NCBI RefSeq assembly: GCF_047300855.1
Contig: NZ_CP170197.1
Span: 186,001 to 250,000, forward strand
DNA length: 64,000 bases
Reading direction: 5' to 3'
Origin: Sulfuriferula sp047300855
Lineage (GTDB): Bacteria > Pseudomonadota > Gammaproteobacteria > Burkholderiales > Sulfuriferulaceae
Below are positions 52,258 through 60,823 of the stretch, piece after piece (position 1 is the stretch's first letter; each line of letters opens with the position of its first letter). The notes under the pieces are model-generated. The model searched no databases. It was not told where the DNA came from and saw nothing but the letters and a program-made list of their open reading frames with translations. The position numbers were made by a program, and so were the translations under genes.

Positions 52258-53232
52258 ATGGCAACAATCCGTAAAAAAGGTGATTATCAGTGGCATTGTC
52301 AAATACGCAGGAAGGATTTTCCGAACCAGACGAAGACCTTCGAAACTAAAGCGGATGCGGAACTTTGGGCAGCCACAATCGAAAGTGAGATGGGGCGAGG
52401 AGTATTCCGTCCATCGGCTGAAGCCGAAAACACCTCGCTTCGAGAATGTCTTGAGCGATATCTTTCCGAAATCGTACCTTTGAAGAAAAGTAACAACCGG
52501 GAAATCAGCAAGGTCAATATAATCAAGCGACATGATATTGCCAACAAGGCCATGGCCGCTATCCGGGGGGCGGACATTGCTACATATCGCGACAAGCGCG
52601 GGCATTCTGTAGCAGCTGCAACCGTCGGACGTGAACTAGCAGTGATATCCCATATATTCAATGTCGCAAGGAAAGAATGGGGGATGGAAAGTCTATCGAA
52701 TCCAGTCGAGGCTGTCAGAAAGCCGAAATTGCCGAAGTCCCGGGATCGTCGCCTGGAACCCGGCGAACTGGACAGATTGTTGGAAACAACTGAGTCCCTT
52801 GAGCTTGGAACCATCGTCCTGCTTGCCGTAGAAACAGCCATGCGTCGGAGCGAAATTGCAGGGCTGCTTCGGAAAAATGTGAACCTGCTGAAACGTACGC
52901 TTATCCTAACAGACACGAAGAATGGGGAAAGCCGGACTGTGCCTCTTTCGAGCCGCGCTGTTGAGTTACTTTCGTCAAAGCCCGCTCGTATTAGTGGTAG
53001 GGTATTTGGTATGGCTCCCGATTCAATCACCCAAGCCTTTGACCGCGCCTGCGAACGCGCAGGCATAGATGATTTGCGATTCCATGATCTTCGGCATGAA
53101 GCCGCCTCGCGCCTTTTCGAGAAGGGTTTGAACCCAATGGAGGTTGCCTCGATCACTGGCCATAAGACTTTGCAGATGCTGAAGCGATATACTCATTTAC
53201 GAGCAGAGGATTTGGCGAAGAAACTTGGTTAG
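52258..53232 (+). CDS. Tyrosine recombinase / site-specific integrase
   Basis: 324 residues from the ATG at 52258 (an in-frame TTG lies 6 bp earlier). An N-terminal Arm-binding domain (MATIRKKGDYQWHCQIRRKD) and core-binding domain lead to the catalytic domain with all expected residues: Arg in AMRRSEIAGL, Lys in TDTKNGESR, HDLRHE, His in TGHKTL and the nucleophile in KRYTHL. The gene appears intact and begins 94 bp from the tRNA fragment, so it should be the enzyme that integrated the island. Confidence 0.93.
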   Translation: MATIRKKGDYQWHCQIRRKDFPNQTKTFETKADAELWAATIESEMGRGVFRPSAEAENTSLRECLERYLSEIVPLKKSNNREISKVNIIKRHDIANKAMAAIRGADIATYRDKRGHSVAAATVGRELAVISHIFNVARKEWGMESLSNPVEAVRKPKLPKSRDRRLEPGELDRLLETTESLELGTIVLLAVETAMRRSEIAGLLRKNVNLLKRTLILTDTKNGESRTVPLSSRAVELLSSKPARISGRVFGMAPDSITQAFDRACERAGIDDLRFHDLRHEAASRLFEKGLNPMEVASITGHKTLQMLKRYTHLRAEDLAKKLG

Positions 53233-53383
53233 GCGACTTGTTCTTGCGCATCTACCCCGCGCGGTGAGTGGTGGCGCTATGCAATGAATGACGCTTATGT
53301 GCATCGGGTCGGTTGGATGGGCGTCAAAAAAGACCATCTAATAGGAGCAAGAAACTCCGCCGAGAAGAGGCGCTCTCGACAGT

Positions 53384-53659
53384 TTAAGATTTGGCCACTC
53401 TGCGCAGATATTCGAGCCAGTCGGCAGCGTAAGCGCAAATACCTTCCCCCTCCACGACAGGTATGCCTCGTCCGTAAAGCAACTCCCAAAATGCTATACG
53501 ATGCGGTTCAGGTATCTCATCTAGGCGGACGTAGCGGAAGCTCAGTTTTCCCTTGAAAAACCTATCATGGATTGGCAATATTTCAATCTCTGCACGGTTC
53601 ATTAATTCGCTCCATTTTTGGCGTCCTCCAAGGCAAACCAGCGCGTCTGGTCTATCCAT
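53384..53659 (-). CDS. Hypothetical 91-residue protein
   Basis: An open frame with protein-like composition: MDRPDALVCLGGRQKWSE, then EIEILPIHDRFFKGKLSFRY, VRLDEIPEPHRIAFWELLYG and CAYAADWLEYLRRVAKS. It has no signal peptide or transmembrane segment. I do not recognise a family. It is the only plausible gene between the integrase and exbB. A start at the internal Met (NRAEIEI) is possible. Confidence 0.55.
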   Translation of the reverse strand: MDRPDALVCLGGRQKWSELMNRAEIEILPIHDRFFKGKLSFRYVRLDEIPEPHRIAFWELLYGRGIPVVEGEGICAYAADWLEYLRRVAKS

Positions 53660-53795
53660 GGGCCTGAGAATCTATCAGCTATGACCTCATTGATTTCCAC
53701 AGGCTATTGAAAGTTGCCCGCGTGTAAACGGGATTCTCTGGTTGGCAGTAATCGATATTGTGTTCATATTATCGCCCTTGGGCGAATGCGATACA

Positions 53796-53871
53796 TGGAT
53801 CGTAGGGGATACAAGAGAATTTACAGTGCCAAGCTGAAGGACTTCATACCCGTGGACCATCCGCTGTGGTG
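53796..53871 (+). pseudogene. Possible transposase N-terminal remnant
   Basis: Reads MDRRGYKRIYSAKL, then KDFIPVDHPLW and a stop, 25 codons. The VDHPL pattern resembles the N-terminus of IS1182-type DDE transposases (VPxDHPLR). Too short to be certain. Confidence 0.3.
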
Positions 53872-54241
53872 ATCTTATTACAGCAACTCAGTGCTCAAGT
53901 GACTCAATGGCTTCTTTTAGAATAAAGAGCTACTTGGTTTATCCATTCCCGGATTAAAGTAAAACCCTCACTTAGCCCAGTGATTGGGCACCCCGCCCGC
54001 CCGCAAAAATCACTCTGGCATGCGGGTTGCCGATTCAATCGCAGTGCCTTTCACACCGCACCTTTTACCCTGCCGTTTCAACAACGGACTCACAGCAGCA
54101 CAGTTGCTTTGCTCTCTTGTTATCAATCCGACCGGCACCGCTATCGGACTTCGACCCCGCCAGCGCCAGTGAGCGGGGAAACGAATCCACTAGCCAAACC
54201 AACGCCGGTCAAGCCGGCTTGATTAACAGAGAGGAAAAACC

Positions 54242-54462
54242 ATGAATCGTAAGCGACCAGCCCCCCACCAGGCTTGATGCGCAGGCTCAGCTCGAACCCT
54301 CTTTGTTTGAAAATGCACTAAATACCATTGCAGTTCCAGCTGGAAATCCCAAGCCCTCCTTTAATCAATACCTTTTCGTTTGTTCCGGGCATACCACGAT
54401 CAAAATCGTACGCACTATTATCGTGCAGGCGTTGCTGATTTTGCTGCGTCATAGCGCATAAA
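54242..54462 (+). pseudogene. Degenerate small coding sequence (frameshifted)
   Basis: ATG at 54242 behind a GAGAGGAAA site reads MNRKRPAPHQA then TGA. In the +1 frame the reading continues for about 62 codons (LDAQAQLEPSLFENALNT and onward to LLILLRHSA). The long leader upstream (53980-54240) resembles leaders in integrative elements. Family not recognised. Confidence 0.4.
54412..54426. promoter_or_regulatory. NtrC-type enhancer site GCAC-N7-GTGC
   Basis: GCACTATTATCGTGC matches the symmetric half-sites of the NtrC consensus (GCAC-N7-GTGC). Its centre lies about 140 bp before the predicted sigma-54 start site, the position of an NtrC site at glnA. Only the palindrome half-sites match, so the call rests on combination with the next two entries. 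Confidence 0.6.
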
Positions 54463-54501
54463 ATCGAATCATAAAATTCTGATTAATGGACATAATTTTT
54501 A

Positions 54502-54514
54502 TAACACATTGATT
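54502..54514 (-). promoter_or_regulatory. IHF-binding site
   Basis: On the minus strand AATCAATGTGTTA matches the IHF consensus WATCAANNNNTTR at every position. It lies between the enhancer site and the sigma-54 promoter, where IHF bending is needed. The region is AT-rich, so chance matches are possible. Confidence 0.6.
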
Positions 54515-54532
54515 AATGGCGATTATTAATTC

Positions 54533-54548
54533 TGGCATGGCGTTTGCA
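54533..54548 (+). promoter_or_regulatory. Sigma-54 (-24/-12) promoter for exbB operon
   Basis: TGGCATGGCGTTTGCA fits TGGCAC-N5-TTGCA with one change (C to T), and GG and GC are separated by the required 10 bases. Transcription would start near 54559, leaving a leader of about 228 bases before exbB. Confidence 0.75.
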
Positions 54549-54786
54549 TTGTACACAAAAGCTAGATTACTTGGATTCAATTTTATGTTTCTAACCTGGT
54601 TTTTCCCCGTCTGCCTGGTGTCCGCCATTTTCCGGCCACGCCATGTAGTCGCGACGTTCAATTGAATCACAATCAGTTGGCTATTGTTTTGGGCGTGCCG
54701 CAATGCAAAGTCCCGGACATTTTTTTGCAGTACACATTTAATTTCCGGGCCGTGCGAGCGGCCTGCTCACCGCGAGGAGACGGACC

Positions 54787-55488
54787 ATGCTGGCCTATTT
54801 GATTCAATTGAGTGTCATGTCGGGGGGGCTGCTGCCGCTCATGGCAGTGCTATTGCTGCTTGCACTGATGATCATCGTGGAGCGGTTCTACTATTTCAAC
54901 TGGATCATCCGCATGGGCCATGCGATGGAATTCGCGGTGCAGAAGGTTCGCTATGGAGACCGCAAGGCCCTGCAACAGGTGGTGGAACACTATGCGGGCG
55001 CACCGCAGACCGTGGTATTGGCCACCGCCCTGAGTTCCCGCGGCGAGAATGCCGAAGTGATGGACCGCCATATCGAGGAAAACATGCTCTGGCAGCTGCC
55101 CAAGCTGGATCGTTTGCTCTGGGTTCTGGACACCACGGTCACGCTGGCGCCGCTGCTGGGTCTATTTGGCACCATCATCGGCATGATCGAGACCTTTGAC
55201 GTGCTGGGAGACGCGAACAATCCCAATGCGGTGACAGGAGGTATCGGGCATGCCCTGATCGCCACCGGCGGCGGACTCTTCATCGCCATTATTACCGTGG
55301 TTTTCCTGAACTACTTCAACAAGCGCGTGCGTCTGGCCATGCATCAGATGGAACTGCTCAAGACCATGGTCATCAACCGGCTGCATGGCGGGGGAGTGGC
55401 GCTAGCCTCAGCAGGGGACGTGTATAGCCTGTCACATACCTCGAGCGCCCCGACCGAATCCGGTCAACCAAAGACCGCATATTCCTGA
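54787..55488 (+). CDS. exbB: ExbB/MotA/TolQ-family proton channel
   Basis: 233 residues after a GAGGAGA ribosome site. Three transmembrane helices: about 10-32 (LLPLMAVLLLLALMIIVERF), 115-140 (TLAPLLGLFGTIIGMIETF) and 160-185 (GHALIATGGGLFIAIITVVF). The family core LAPLLGLFGTIIGM and GGIGHALIATGGGL is intact. It forms the proton-driven motor with ExbD for a TonB-dependent receptor. It begins the cluster under the sigma-54 promoter. Confidence 0.92.
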   Translation: MLAYLIQLSVMSGGLLPLMAVLLLLALMIIVERFYYFNWIIRMGHAMEFAVQKVRYGDRKALQQVVEHYAGAPQTVVLATALSSRGENAEVMDRHIEENMLWQLPKLDRLLWVLDTTVTLAPLLGLFGTIIGMIETFDVLGDANNPNAVTGGIGHALIATGGGLFIAIITVVFLNYFNKRVRLAMHQMELLKTMVINRLHGGGVALASAGDVYSLSHTSSAPTESGQPKTAYS

Positions 55489-55500
55489 TCCGGAGGCCCT

Positions 55501-55911
55501 ATGGCAAAAACCCACCATTACTTCGAAGTTGAGCGTGCGCGCATCGAGATCATCCCCATGATCGACATCATGATGTTCCTGCTGGTGTTCTTCATCATGG
55601 TGACGCTCAAGATGATTCCCGGTACGGGAGTCCAGCTGCATTTGCCTGGAGCGAGCACCGCGGAAAAATTGCCTCCGACCCAGATCGTCATCGGGGTGCG
55701 GGGGGACGGCAGCATGCTGGTGAAGGATCAGCCGATGAATGCTGCGCAGTTGGCGGAGTACTTGCGGGGGCTGCACACAGGACGTGACCTGCAGGTGATC
55801 ATTGCCGGCGACAAGACGGTCTCCCTGCAGGATTTGCTCAAAGTCATGGATATTGCGCGGGCACAGGGGATCACTGGCGTGGGTATTGCAACCCGTGAGG
55901 GGGCTCAGTGA
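55501..55911 (+). CDS. exbD: ExbD/TolR-family biopolymer transport protein
   Basis: 136 residues. A short cytoplasmic start (HHYFEVERARIEIIPMIDIM) holds the essential Asp at the start of the single transmembrane helix (MMFLLVFFIMVTLKM). The periplasmic domain follows (VVIGVRGDGS-like IVIGVRGDGSMLVKDQ, VIIAGDKTVSLQDLLKVMD). It follows exbB by 12 bp. No tonB gene lies in the window, so TonB must come from elsewhere. Confidence 0.92.
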   Translation: MAKTHHYFEVERARIEIIPMIDIMMFLLVFFIMVTLKMIPGTGVQLHLPGASTAEKLPPTQIVIGVRGDGSMLVKDQPMNAAQLAEYLRGLHTGRDLQVIIAGDKTVSLQDLLKVMDIARAQGITGVGIATREGAQ

Positions 55912-56006
55912 GCGCGCTGGCTGAGAGGGCTGAGTATTTGAAAATCCGGGAAGTCGCGGCGTTAAGTTGAACTCTATCAATTAACCATAGTTAGGGGAGT
56001 ATCACA

Positions 56007-58538
56007 ATGAAAAAGGAAGCAAGGCTGTCAAAGCGTTCTAACCAGCACAATCAGATGAATTGCTCAATGCAAGCCCGGAAGAAGCGGGCGATTACATTGA
56101 CGCTGATGATGTTGGCAAGCGCCGTCGTGGTGGCCCCGAGCACTGTATACGGGCAGGAAACAGAGAAAACCAAGGAAACTGAAAAAACCAAGGCAACCAC
56201 CCCCGCTCTCAAACTGGATACTGTAGTGGTGAAAGGGCAGGCCGATGACCGTCTTGGTGTCATACCGAAAGAGCCGATCAAATCGGTGTTCGGTTTTGAC
56301 ATGACGGTTAAGGAAACGCCTCGTTCGGTGACTTCGATTACCAGCGAGATGATGAACAACTTCGATATCACGAATATCAATGATCTGGTTGCACTGAGTC
56401 CAGGCGCCTTTACCCAGTCGTTCTTTGGGGTAGCCGGCTCGCTGGATTTGCGCGGCACGCCGGGCGAGGTGTATTTCCGAGGTATGCGACGAATTGAAAA
56501 CCCGGGTAACTACCCGACCCCGATCGGGGCCAGCGATCATATCGACATCGTGCGTGGCCCGGCATCACCGATTTATGGTCCATCGCGCATTGGCGGCTAT
56601 CTCAACTTCGTTCCCAAGTCGGCGCGCGCGGAAACCGGTCAGTACATGACCAGTAACAAAGGGCAGATCAGCGTAACGCGCGGCAGTTTCGACAAGAATA
56701 TTCTCAGCGCCGAAGTCGGCGGACCGGGTGAATTGTTTGACAACAAGTTTGGCTACTATCTCTATGCACAGGATGAAAATTCCGGCTCCTATTATCAGAA
56801 TACTTCGACCAAACAGAGCCTTTATCAGGGTTCGGTTGACATGGATCTGACCTCCAGCTCGCGCATCGAATTCGGGGGCATGTACCAGAATTACAATGGC
56901 AATCAGGTTGCCGGCTGGAACCGCCTCACGCAGGATCTGATCAACAATGGCACCTACATCACCGGCAGTCCGGCCTCGGCAGATACCAACGGCGATGGAC
57001 TGATGTCGGCATCCGAAATCAAGGCTATCCCGGGTGGCCTGAATCCGTTCATCGTGAATCCAAAGGGGCAGTCTGCGGCTTCAGTCAATGCAACGCTGGC
57101 GGCCCACCCTGCGATGAAGCTGCTCAACCCCGGCACCGCGCACCTGGATGGAAGTCAGGTGCTAGTGCAGGAAGGTGATGTGTTGAAGGATGAGGTCACT
57201 ACGCTGTATTTCGACTTTATCCACGATTTCAGCAGCCAGATGTCGATGACCAACAAGATGTTTTATGAGAATCTGGATAACCTCAACGAAAACGCTTACG
57301 GATTTTCGCAGTTCGCCAAAACCTACGCGTTTGAGGATGATCTGATTTTTGCCTATGACACCAAACATGGCAATCACGTCAAAGCAGCATATCAATTCAG
57401 TCCGTCGATCCGTTATCAGAATTTCGAACACGGCGGCAACTATGCGTATGAGTACTTTGATCGTCGCGATCTGACCAAGCCAGGCTCGCCCATCGACACG
57501 CGTACCCTTGCCACCCGCGGGCAGGAACCATATTCCACCCACGACATTGGTAGTTATCTCGATTACGGTCTGGCGCTGCTGGGGAAGTATGATTTTTACA
57601 AGGATGTGCACCTTCTGGTTGGTGGGCGCTATGACTGGCTCGATATGGAATCCACTTGTGTGCCCGGAGCGCTTACTTGCGGTGCGATTGCCGGGATCAA
57701 GCAGGCGAGAACTAATGGTGCCAAATCCTGGTCCGCCAGCCTGAGTTATGACATCCCGAAAACCGGTTTCAGCCCGTATGTGACCATCGCAAGCCAGAGC
57801 ACCATGATTACCGGTCAGGGGGGCGAGATTGCTGCTTCTTTGCTGGCAAAAGACAATGCGGTAGCGGGCTCCAGGCTCAAGGAATACGGGGTGAAAGGCA
57901 CCGTTCTGAATGGTCGTCTGTATACCTCGCTGGCGCATTTCGTGCAGGAACGGCTGGATTATAACGCGCAAGATACGGTGACCAATAACACCACCCAAGC
58001 GAAGGGCTGGGAGTTCGAGTTCCGCGGTTTGCTGACTGATAATCTGGTAATGACCGGCGCCTGGACCAATCTCAAGGTCTACAACCTGACCGCACTGCAG
58101 AATGGTACTCAGTTCAGCTTTGTGGGTGCGGGTGATCTTCCGGTGGGCGTTAATCCGGCAGATATGTATGGCGGCGCAGTGGGGGGGCTGATTCCTGCAG
58201 GCGATGGTCGCAAGGCTGGTGTGCCCGAGAATATCTATAGCCTGAATCTGTTGTACAACATCAATAAGGGGATGCTGTCTGGTGTGACCGGTTCGGTAGG
58301 TGTGGTCCATGTCGATTCGACCTACTCGGGGTTCTCGCAAGCAGTCAAGCTGCCCGCCTACACCTTGTTGAATGCGGGTGTCAGTTATGAAACCAAGGAC
58401 TGGAAGATATCCTTGTATGGCAAGAACCTGACTAACGAGCGTTACTTCCGCTCCAACTTCACTGACCTGTTCGGCTCCAACGTGGTGCTGCCGGAATTGC
58501 CTCGTAACTACCAGGCAACAGTGACTTACAAGTTCTAA
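56007..58538 (+). CDS. TonB-dependent outer-membrane receptor with EF-hand-like loop
   Basis: 843 residues. A signal peptide (about 28-50, ending VYGQE) is followed by a charged repeat ETEKTKETEKTK and a TonB box (LDTVVVKG). The plug domain has VKETPRSVTSITSEMM, HIDIVRGPASPIYGPSRIGG. The barrel ends with PRNYQATVTYKF, last residue aromatic. Its family is the siderophore-receptor (FecA/FhuA) type. Residues 326-337 (DTNGDGLMSASE) form a perfect 12-residue EF-hand calcium loop, probably in an extracellular loop. The ligand is probably not a siderophore given the downstream nucleoside proteins. Confidence 0.9.
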   Translation: MKKEARLSKRSNQHNQMNCSMQARKKRAITLTLMMLASAVVVAPSTVYGQETEKTKETEKTKATTPALKLDTVVVKGQADDRLGVIPKEPIKSVFGFDMTVKETPRSVTSITSEMMNNFDITNINDLVALSPGAFTQSFFGVAGSLDLRGTPGEVYFRGMRRIENPGNYPTPIGASDHIDIVRGPASPIYGPSRIGGYLNFVPKSARAETGQYMTSNKGQISVTRGSFDKNILSAEVGGPGELFDNKFGYYLYAQDENSGSYYQNTSTKQSLYQGSVDMDLTSSSRIEFGGMYQNYNGNQVAGWNRLTQDLINNGTYITGSPASADTNGDGLMSASEIKAIPGGLNPFIVNPKGQSAASVNATLAAHPAMKLLNPGTAHLDGSQVLVQEGDVLKDEVTTLYFDFIHDFSSQMSMTNKMFYENLDNLNENAYGFSQFAKTYAFEDDLIFAYDTKHGNHVKAAYQFSPSIRYQNFEHGGNYAYEYFDRRDLTKPGSPIDTRTLATRGQEPYSTHDIGSYLDYGLALLGKYDFYKDVHLLVGGRYDWLDMESTCVPGALTCGAIAGIKQARTNGAKSWSASLSYDIPKTGFSPYVTIASQSTMITGQGGEIAASLLAKDNAVAGSRLKEYGVKGTVLNGRLYTSLAHFVQERLDYNAQDTVTNNTTQAKGWEFEFRGLLTDNLVMTGAWTNLKVYNLTALQNGTQFSFVGAGDLPVGVNPADMYGGAVGGLIPAGDGRKAGVPENIYSLNLLYNINKGMLSGVTGSVGVVHVDSTYSGFSQAVKLPAYTLLNAGVSYETKDWKISLYGKNLTNERYFRSNFTDLFGSNVVLPELPRNYQATVTYKF

Positions 58539-58623
58539 GCGCCTCATCCCGGCCGGTACGTCCAGACGTGCTGTGCCGGGGATTTGCGCGTCAATCGAAT
58601 CAACGCAAGGAATCGCTGCACCC

Positions 58624-59724
58624 ATGAATATTATGCTTAAAACCTTGTTGCCCCTGCTACTGAGTGTCGGGCTGCTGACCACTGGCACAGCACGCGGCGA
58701 CACCACGACTATGGCTGTCACCAAGCGGATAGAAGTCAAGGTGGTCGTGGTGACCATGTTTGAAGTCGGCAAGGACAGCGGCGATCAGGCCGGAGAATTC
58801 CAGCTTTGGCACGAGCGCCAGAAACTTGATCAACGCTTCCCGTTCGCGCACCACCATGATTTGTATTTCAATCCCAGTACCGGTGTGCTCGGCATGGTCA
58901 CCGGTGTCGGCACCGCAAAATCCGCCAGTGCAGTGATGGAACTGGGCATGGATCCACGTTTTGACCTCAGTCATGCCTACTGGCTGGTCGCCGGTATCGC
59001 CGGGTTCGACCCGGAAGATGCATCAATCGGTTCGGCCGCCTGGGCCGAGTATTTAGTGGATGCCGATTTGGCGTATGAAATTGATGCCCGCGAAATTCCC
59101 GCCGGTTGGAGTACCGGATATTTTGCGCGCGGGACCAAAGAGCCATACGATCCGAACAAGCCGGAGCCGACCGGGGAAATGTTTCATCTAAACCCGAAGA
59201 TGACAGAGTGGGCCTATCAGCTGACCCGCAATATATATTTGCCGGATAGCCCGGTACTCCAGAAACGCCGTGCGCTGTATACCAACTTCCCAAACGCCCG
59301 CAGACCTCCTTTTGTGTTAAAGGGTGACAACCTGGCAGGTATGACTTATTGGCACGGCAAGCTTCTGAATGAGTGGGGGAATCGATGGGTCAAGTACTGG
59401 ACGAATGGTAAGGGTAATTTCGTGTCGTCGGCCATGGAAGACACAGGCACCTATCAATCGCTTGTGTATCTGAGTCGGGCAGGCAAGGTGGACAAGAATC
59501 GGGTCATGGTGTTGCGGACGGCCAGTAATTACACCATGCCGCCACCGGGTGTCACGGCGGTGGATGACCTGCTGCAGGACCATGATGGTTATGCCGGCCT
59601 GGATGCCTCGGTGGAAGCGGCCTATCGAGTGGGTTCCAAAGTCGTTGACGAGATTGTCGATCACTGGGATGTGTATCGCAATAGGACTCCGGCAGAACTG
59701 CCAGTCGCACAGGTGCAGAATTAA
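58624..59724 (+). CDS. NUP-family 'purine nucleoside permease', copy 1, exported
   Basis: 366 residues from the ATG at 58624 (MNIMLKTLLPLLL). A signal peptide ends near TARGD. The body has no transmembrane segments, so permease activity is implausible. NUP motifs: GDQAGEFQLWHERQKL, WLVAGIAGFDPEDASIGSAA and GMTYWHGKLLNEWGN. Motifs shared with nucleoside phosphorylases: the nucleoside-binding AMEDTGTYQSL and VLRTASNYTMPPP. It is probably a periplasmic nucleoside-binding or cleaving protein. It follows the receptor by 85 bp. Confidence 0.82.
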   Translation: MNIMLKTLLPLLLSVGLLTTGTARGDTTTMAVTKRIEVKVVVVTMFEVGKDSGDQAGEFQLWHERQKLDQRFPFAHHHDLYFNPSTGVLGMVTGVGTAKSASAVMELGMDPRFDLSHAYWLVAGIAGFDPEDASIGSAAWAEYLVDADLAYEIDAREIPAGWSTGYFARGTKEPYDPNKPEPTGEMFHLNPKMTEWAYQLTRNIYLPDSPVLQKRRALYTNFPNARRPPFVLKGDNLAGMTYWHGKLLNEWGNRWVKYWTNGKGNFVSSAMEDTGTYQSLVYLSRAGKVDKNRVMVLRTASNYTMPPPGVTAVDDLLQDHDGYAGLDASVEAAYRVGSKVVDEIVDHWDVYRNRTPAELPVAQVQN

Positions 59725-59763
59725 CACCAGATTTGCATGGCATTCGGCGCCCTGGGAGGGGAT

Positions 59764-60813
59764 ATGGTCAGAAATATAGCTGTACTGCTCTGCGCATTCT
59801 CGCTAGTGTCTAAGGCGCATGCCGAACCTGCCGTTGCTCCGATTCCGGTCAAAGTGGTGGTGGTGAGCATGTTTGAGCTGGGCAAGCCGACTGGCGATGC
59901 GCCCGGCGAATACCAGTTCTGGGTAGAGCGGCAAAAACTCGACCATATTTACCCGTTTCCACTGGGTGAATACGACCTGCGCATGAATGATCAGGGTCTG
60001 CTGGGTATTTGCACCGGCGGCGGTACCAGTAATGCTACCTCGTCGATTATGGCGCTGGGACTGGACCCGCGTTTTGACCTCTCCAAAGCCTATTGGGTGA
60101 TCGCCGGCATCGCTGGGGGCGACCCGCAGGACGTGTCACTCGGCACTGCCGCCTGGGCGCGCCATGTGGTCGATGGCGACCTGTTGTACGAAATTGATGC
60201 CCGTGAAATCCCTGCCACATGGCCCTACGGCCTGTTGCCGCTGGGGGCCAAGCAGCCGAACGGAAAATCCATCGGCTGGACGGTCGATACCATCCATTTT
60301 CCGCTTAACGCCAAATTGGCCGAGTGGGCCTATGATCTTACCAAAGAGCATCCGGTGGCCGACAGCCCCGGCATTGCTGCGTTTCGCAAGCTCTACACCG
60401 GATATCCTAATGCGATCCGGCCACCCTTTGTGACTCTGGGCGACAACTTGTCAGCCAGCACCTACTGGCACGGCGACAAGCTCAACCAGTGGGCCAACGA
60501 CTGGATGCATCTGCAAGCCGGCAAGGATAGTAATTTTATGATGGCGGACATGGAAGACAGTGGCACGCTCACCGCCCTGCGCCGCCTCGCGCGCACCCAT
60601 CGGATTGACTTGGACCGCGTGCTGGTACTGCGTACCGCCAGCAATTACAGCATGCCGCCCAAGGGTAAAACAGCCGCCTGGAGTACTACCGCGCCCTATC
60701 CGGAAGAGGGTCGTCCGGCGCTGGAAGCGGCATACCAGGTGGGTAACCGGGTGGTACAGAAGTTGATTAACGGCTGGCCTGCGTACCGCGACAAACTGCC
60801 CGCGCAGCCTTGA
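59764..60813 (+). CDS. NUP-family 'purine nucleoside permease', copy 2, exported
   Basis: 349 residues from the ATG at 59764, chosen because GGGAGGGG lies just before it. An upstream ATG at 59737 lacks a site. A signal peptide ends near AHAEP. Same fold as copy 1: GDAPGEYQFWVERQKL, YWVIAGIAGGDPQDVSLGTA, STYWHGDKLNQWANDW, ADMEDSGTLTALRRL, VLRTASNYSMPP. It lies 39 bp after copy 1 and 10 bp before the metallohydrolase. Confidence 0.82.
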   Translation: MVRNIAVLLCAFSLVSKAHAEPAVAPIPVKVVVVSMFELGKPTGDAPGEYQFWVERQKLDHIYPFPLGEYDLRMNDQGLLGICTGGGTSNATSSIMALGLDPRFDLSKAYWVIAGIAGGDPQDVSLGTAAWARHVVDGDLLYEIDAREIPATWPYGLLPLGAKQPNGKSIGWTVDTIHFPLNAKLAEWAYDLTKEHPVADSPGIAAFRKLYTGYPNAIRPPFVTLGDNLSASTYWHGDKLNQWANDWMHLQAGKDSNFMMADMEDSGTLTALRRLARTHRIDLDRVLVLRTASNYSMPPKGKTAAWSTTAPYPEEGRPALEAAYQVGNRVVQKLINGWPAYRDKLPAQP

Positions 60814-60823
60814 TGAGGCTGCG

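Larger units (their letters stand above)
53660..54786. other. 1.1-kb stretch without intact gene: relics plus exbB promoter region
   Basis: Holds a short transposase-like remnant, a frameshifted small coding sequence after an AGAGAGGAAA ribosome site, and the regulatory sites of the downstream operon. It is AT-richer than the flanking genes, especially 54440-54600. Confidence 0.6.

Noticed and set aside
54533..54548. Fur box or iron control for the TonB receptor
   Set aside because: No 19-bp Fur-like palindrome was found upstream of exbB or the receptor; sigma-54 elements fit much better.
58539..58623. Rho-independent terminator between receptor and NUP copy 1
   Set aside because: CCCGGC and GCCGGG could pair, but the loop is long and no U-tract follows, so the cluster may be one transcript.
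57162..58772. 536-codon minus-strand open frame across the TonB receptor gene
   Set aside because: Antisense to a receptor with signal peptide, plug and barrel end; no recognisable domain in the frame.
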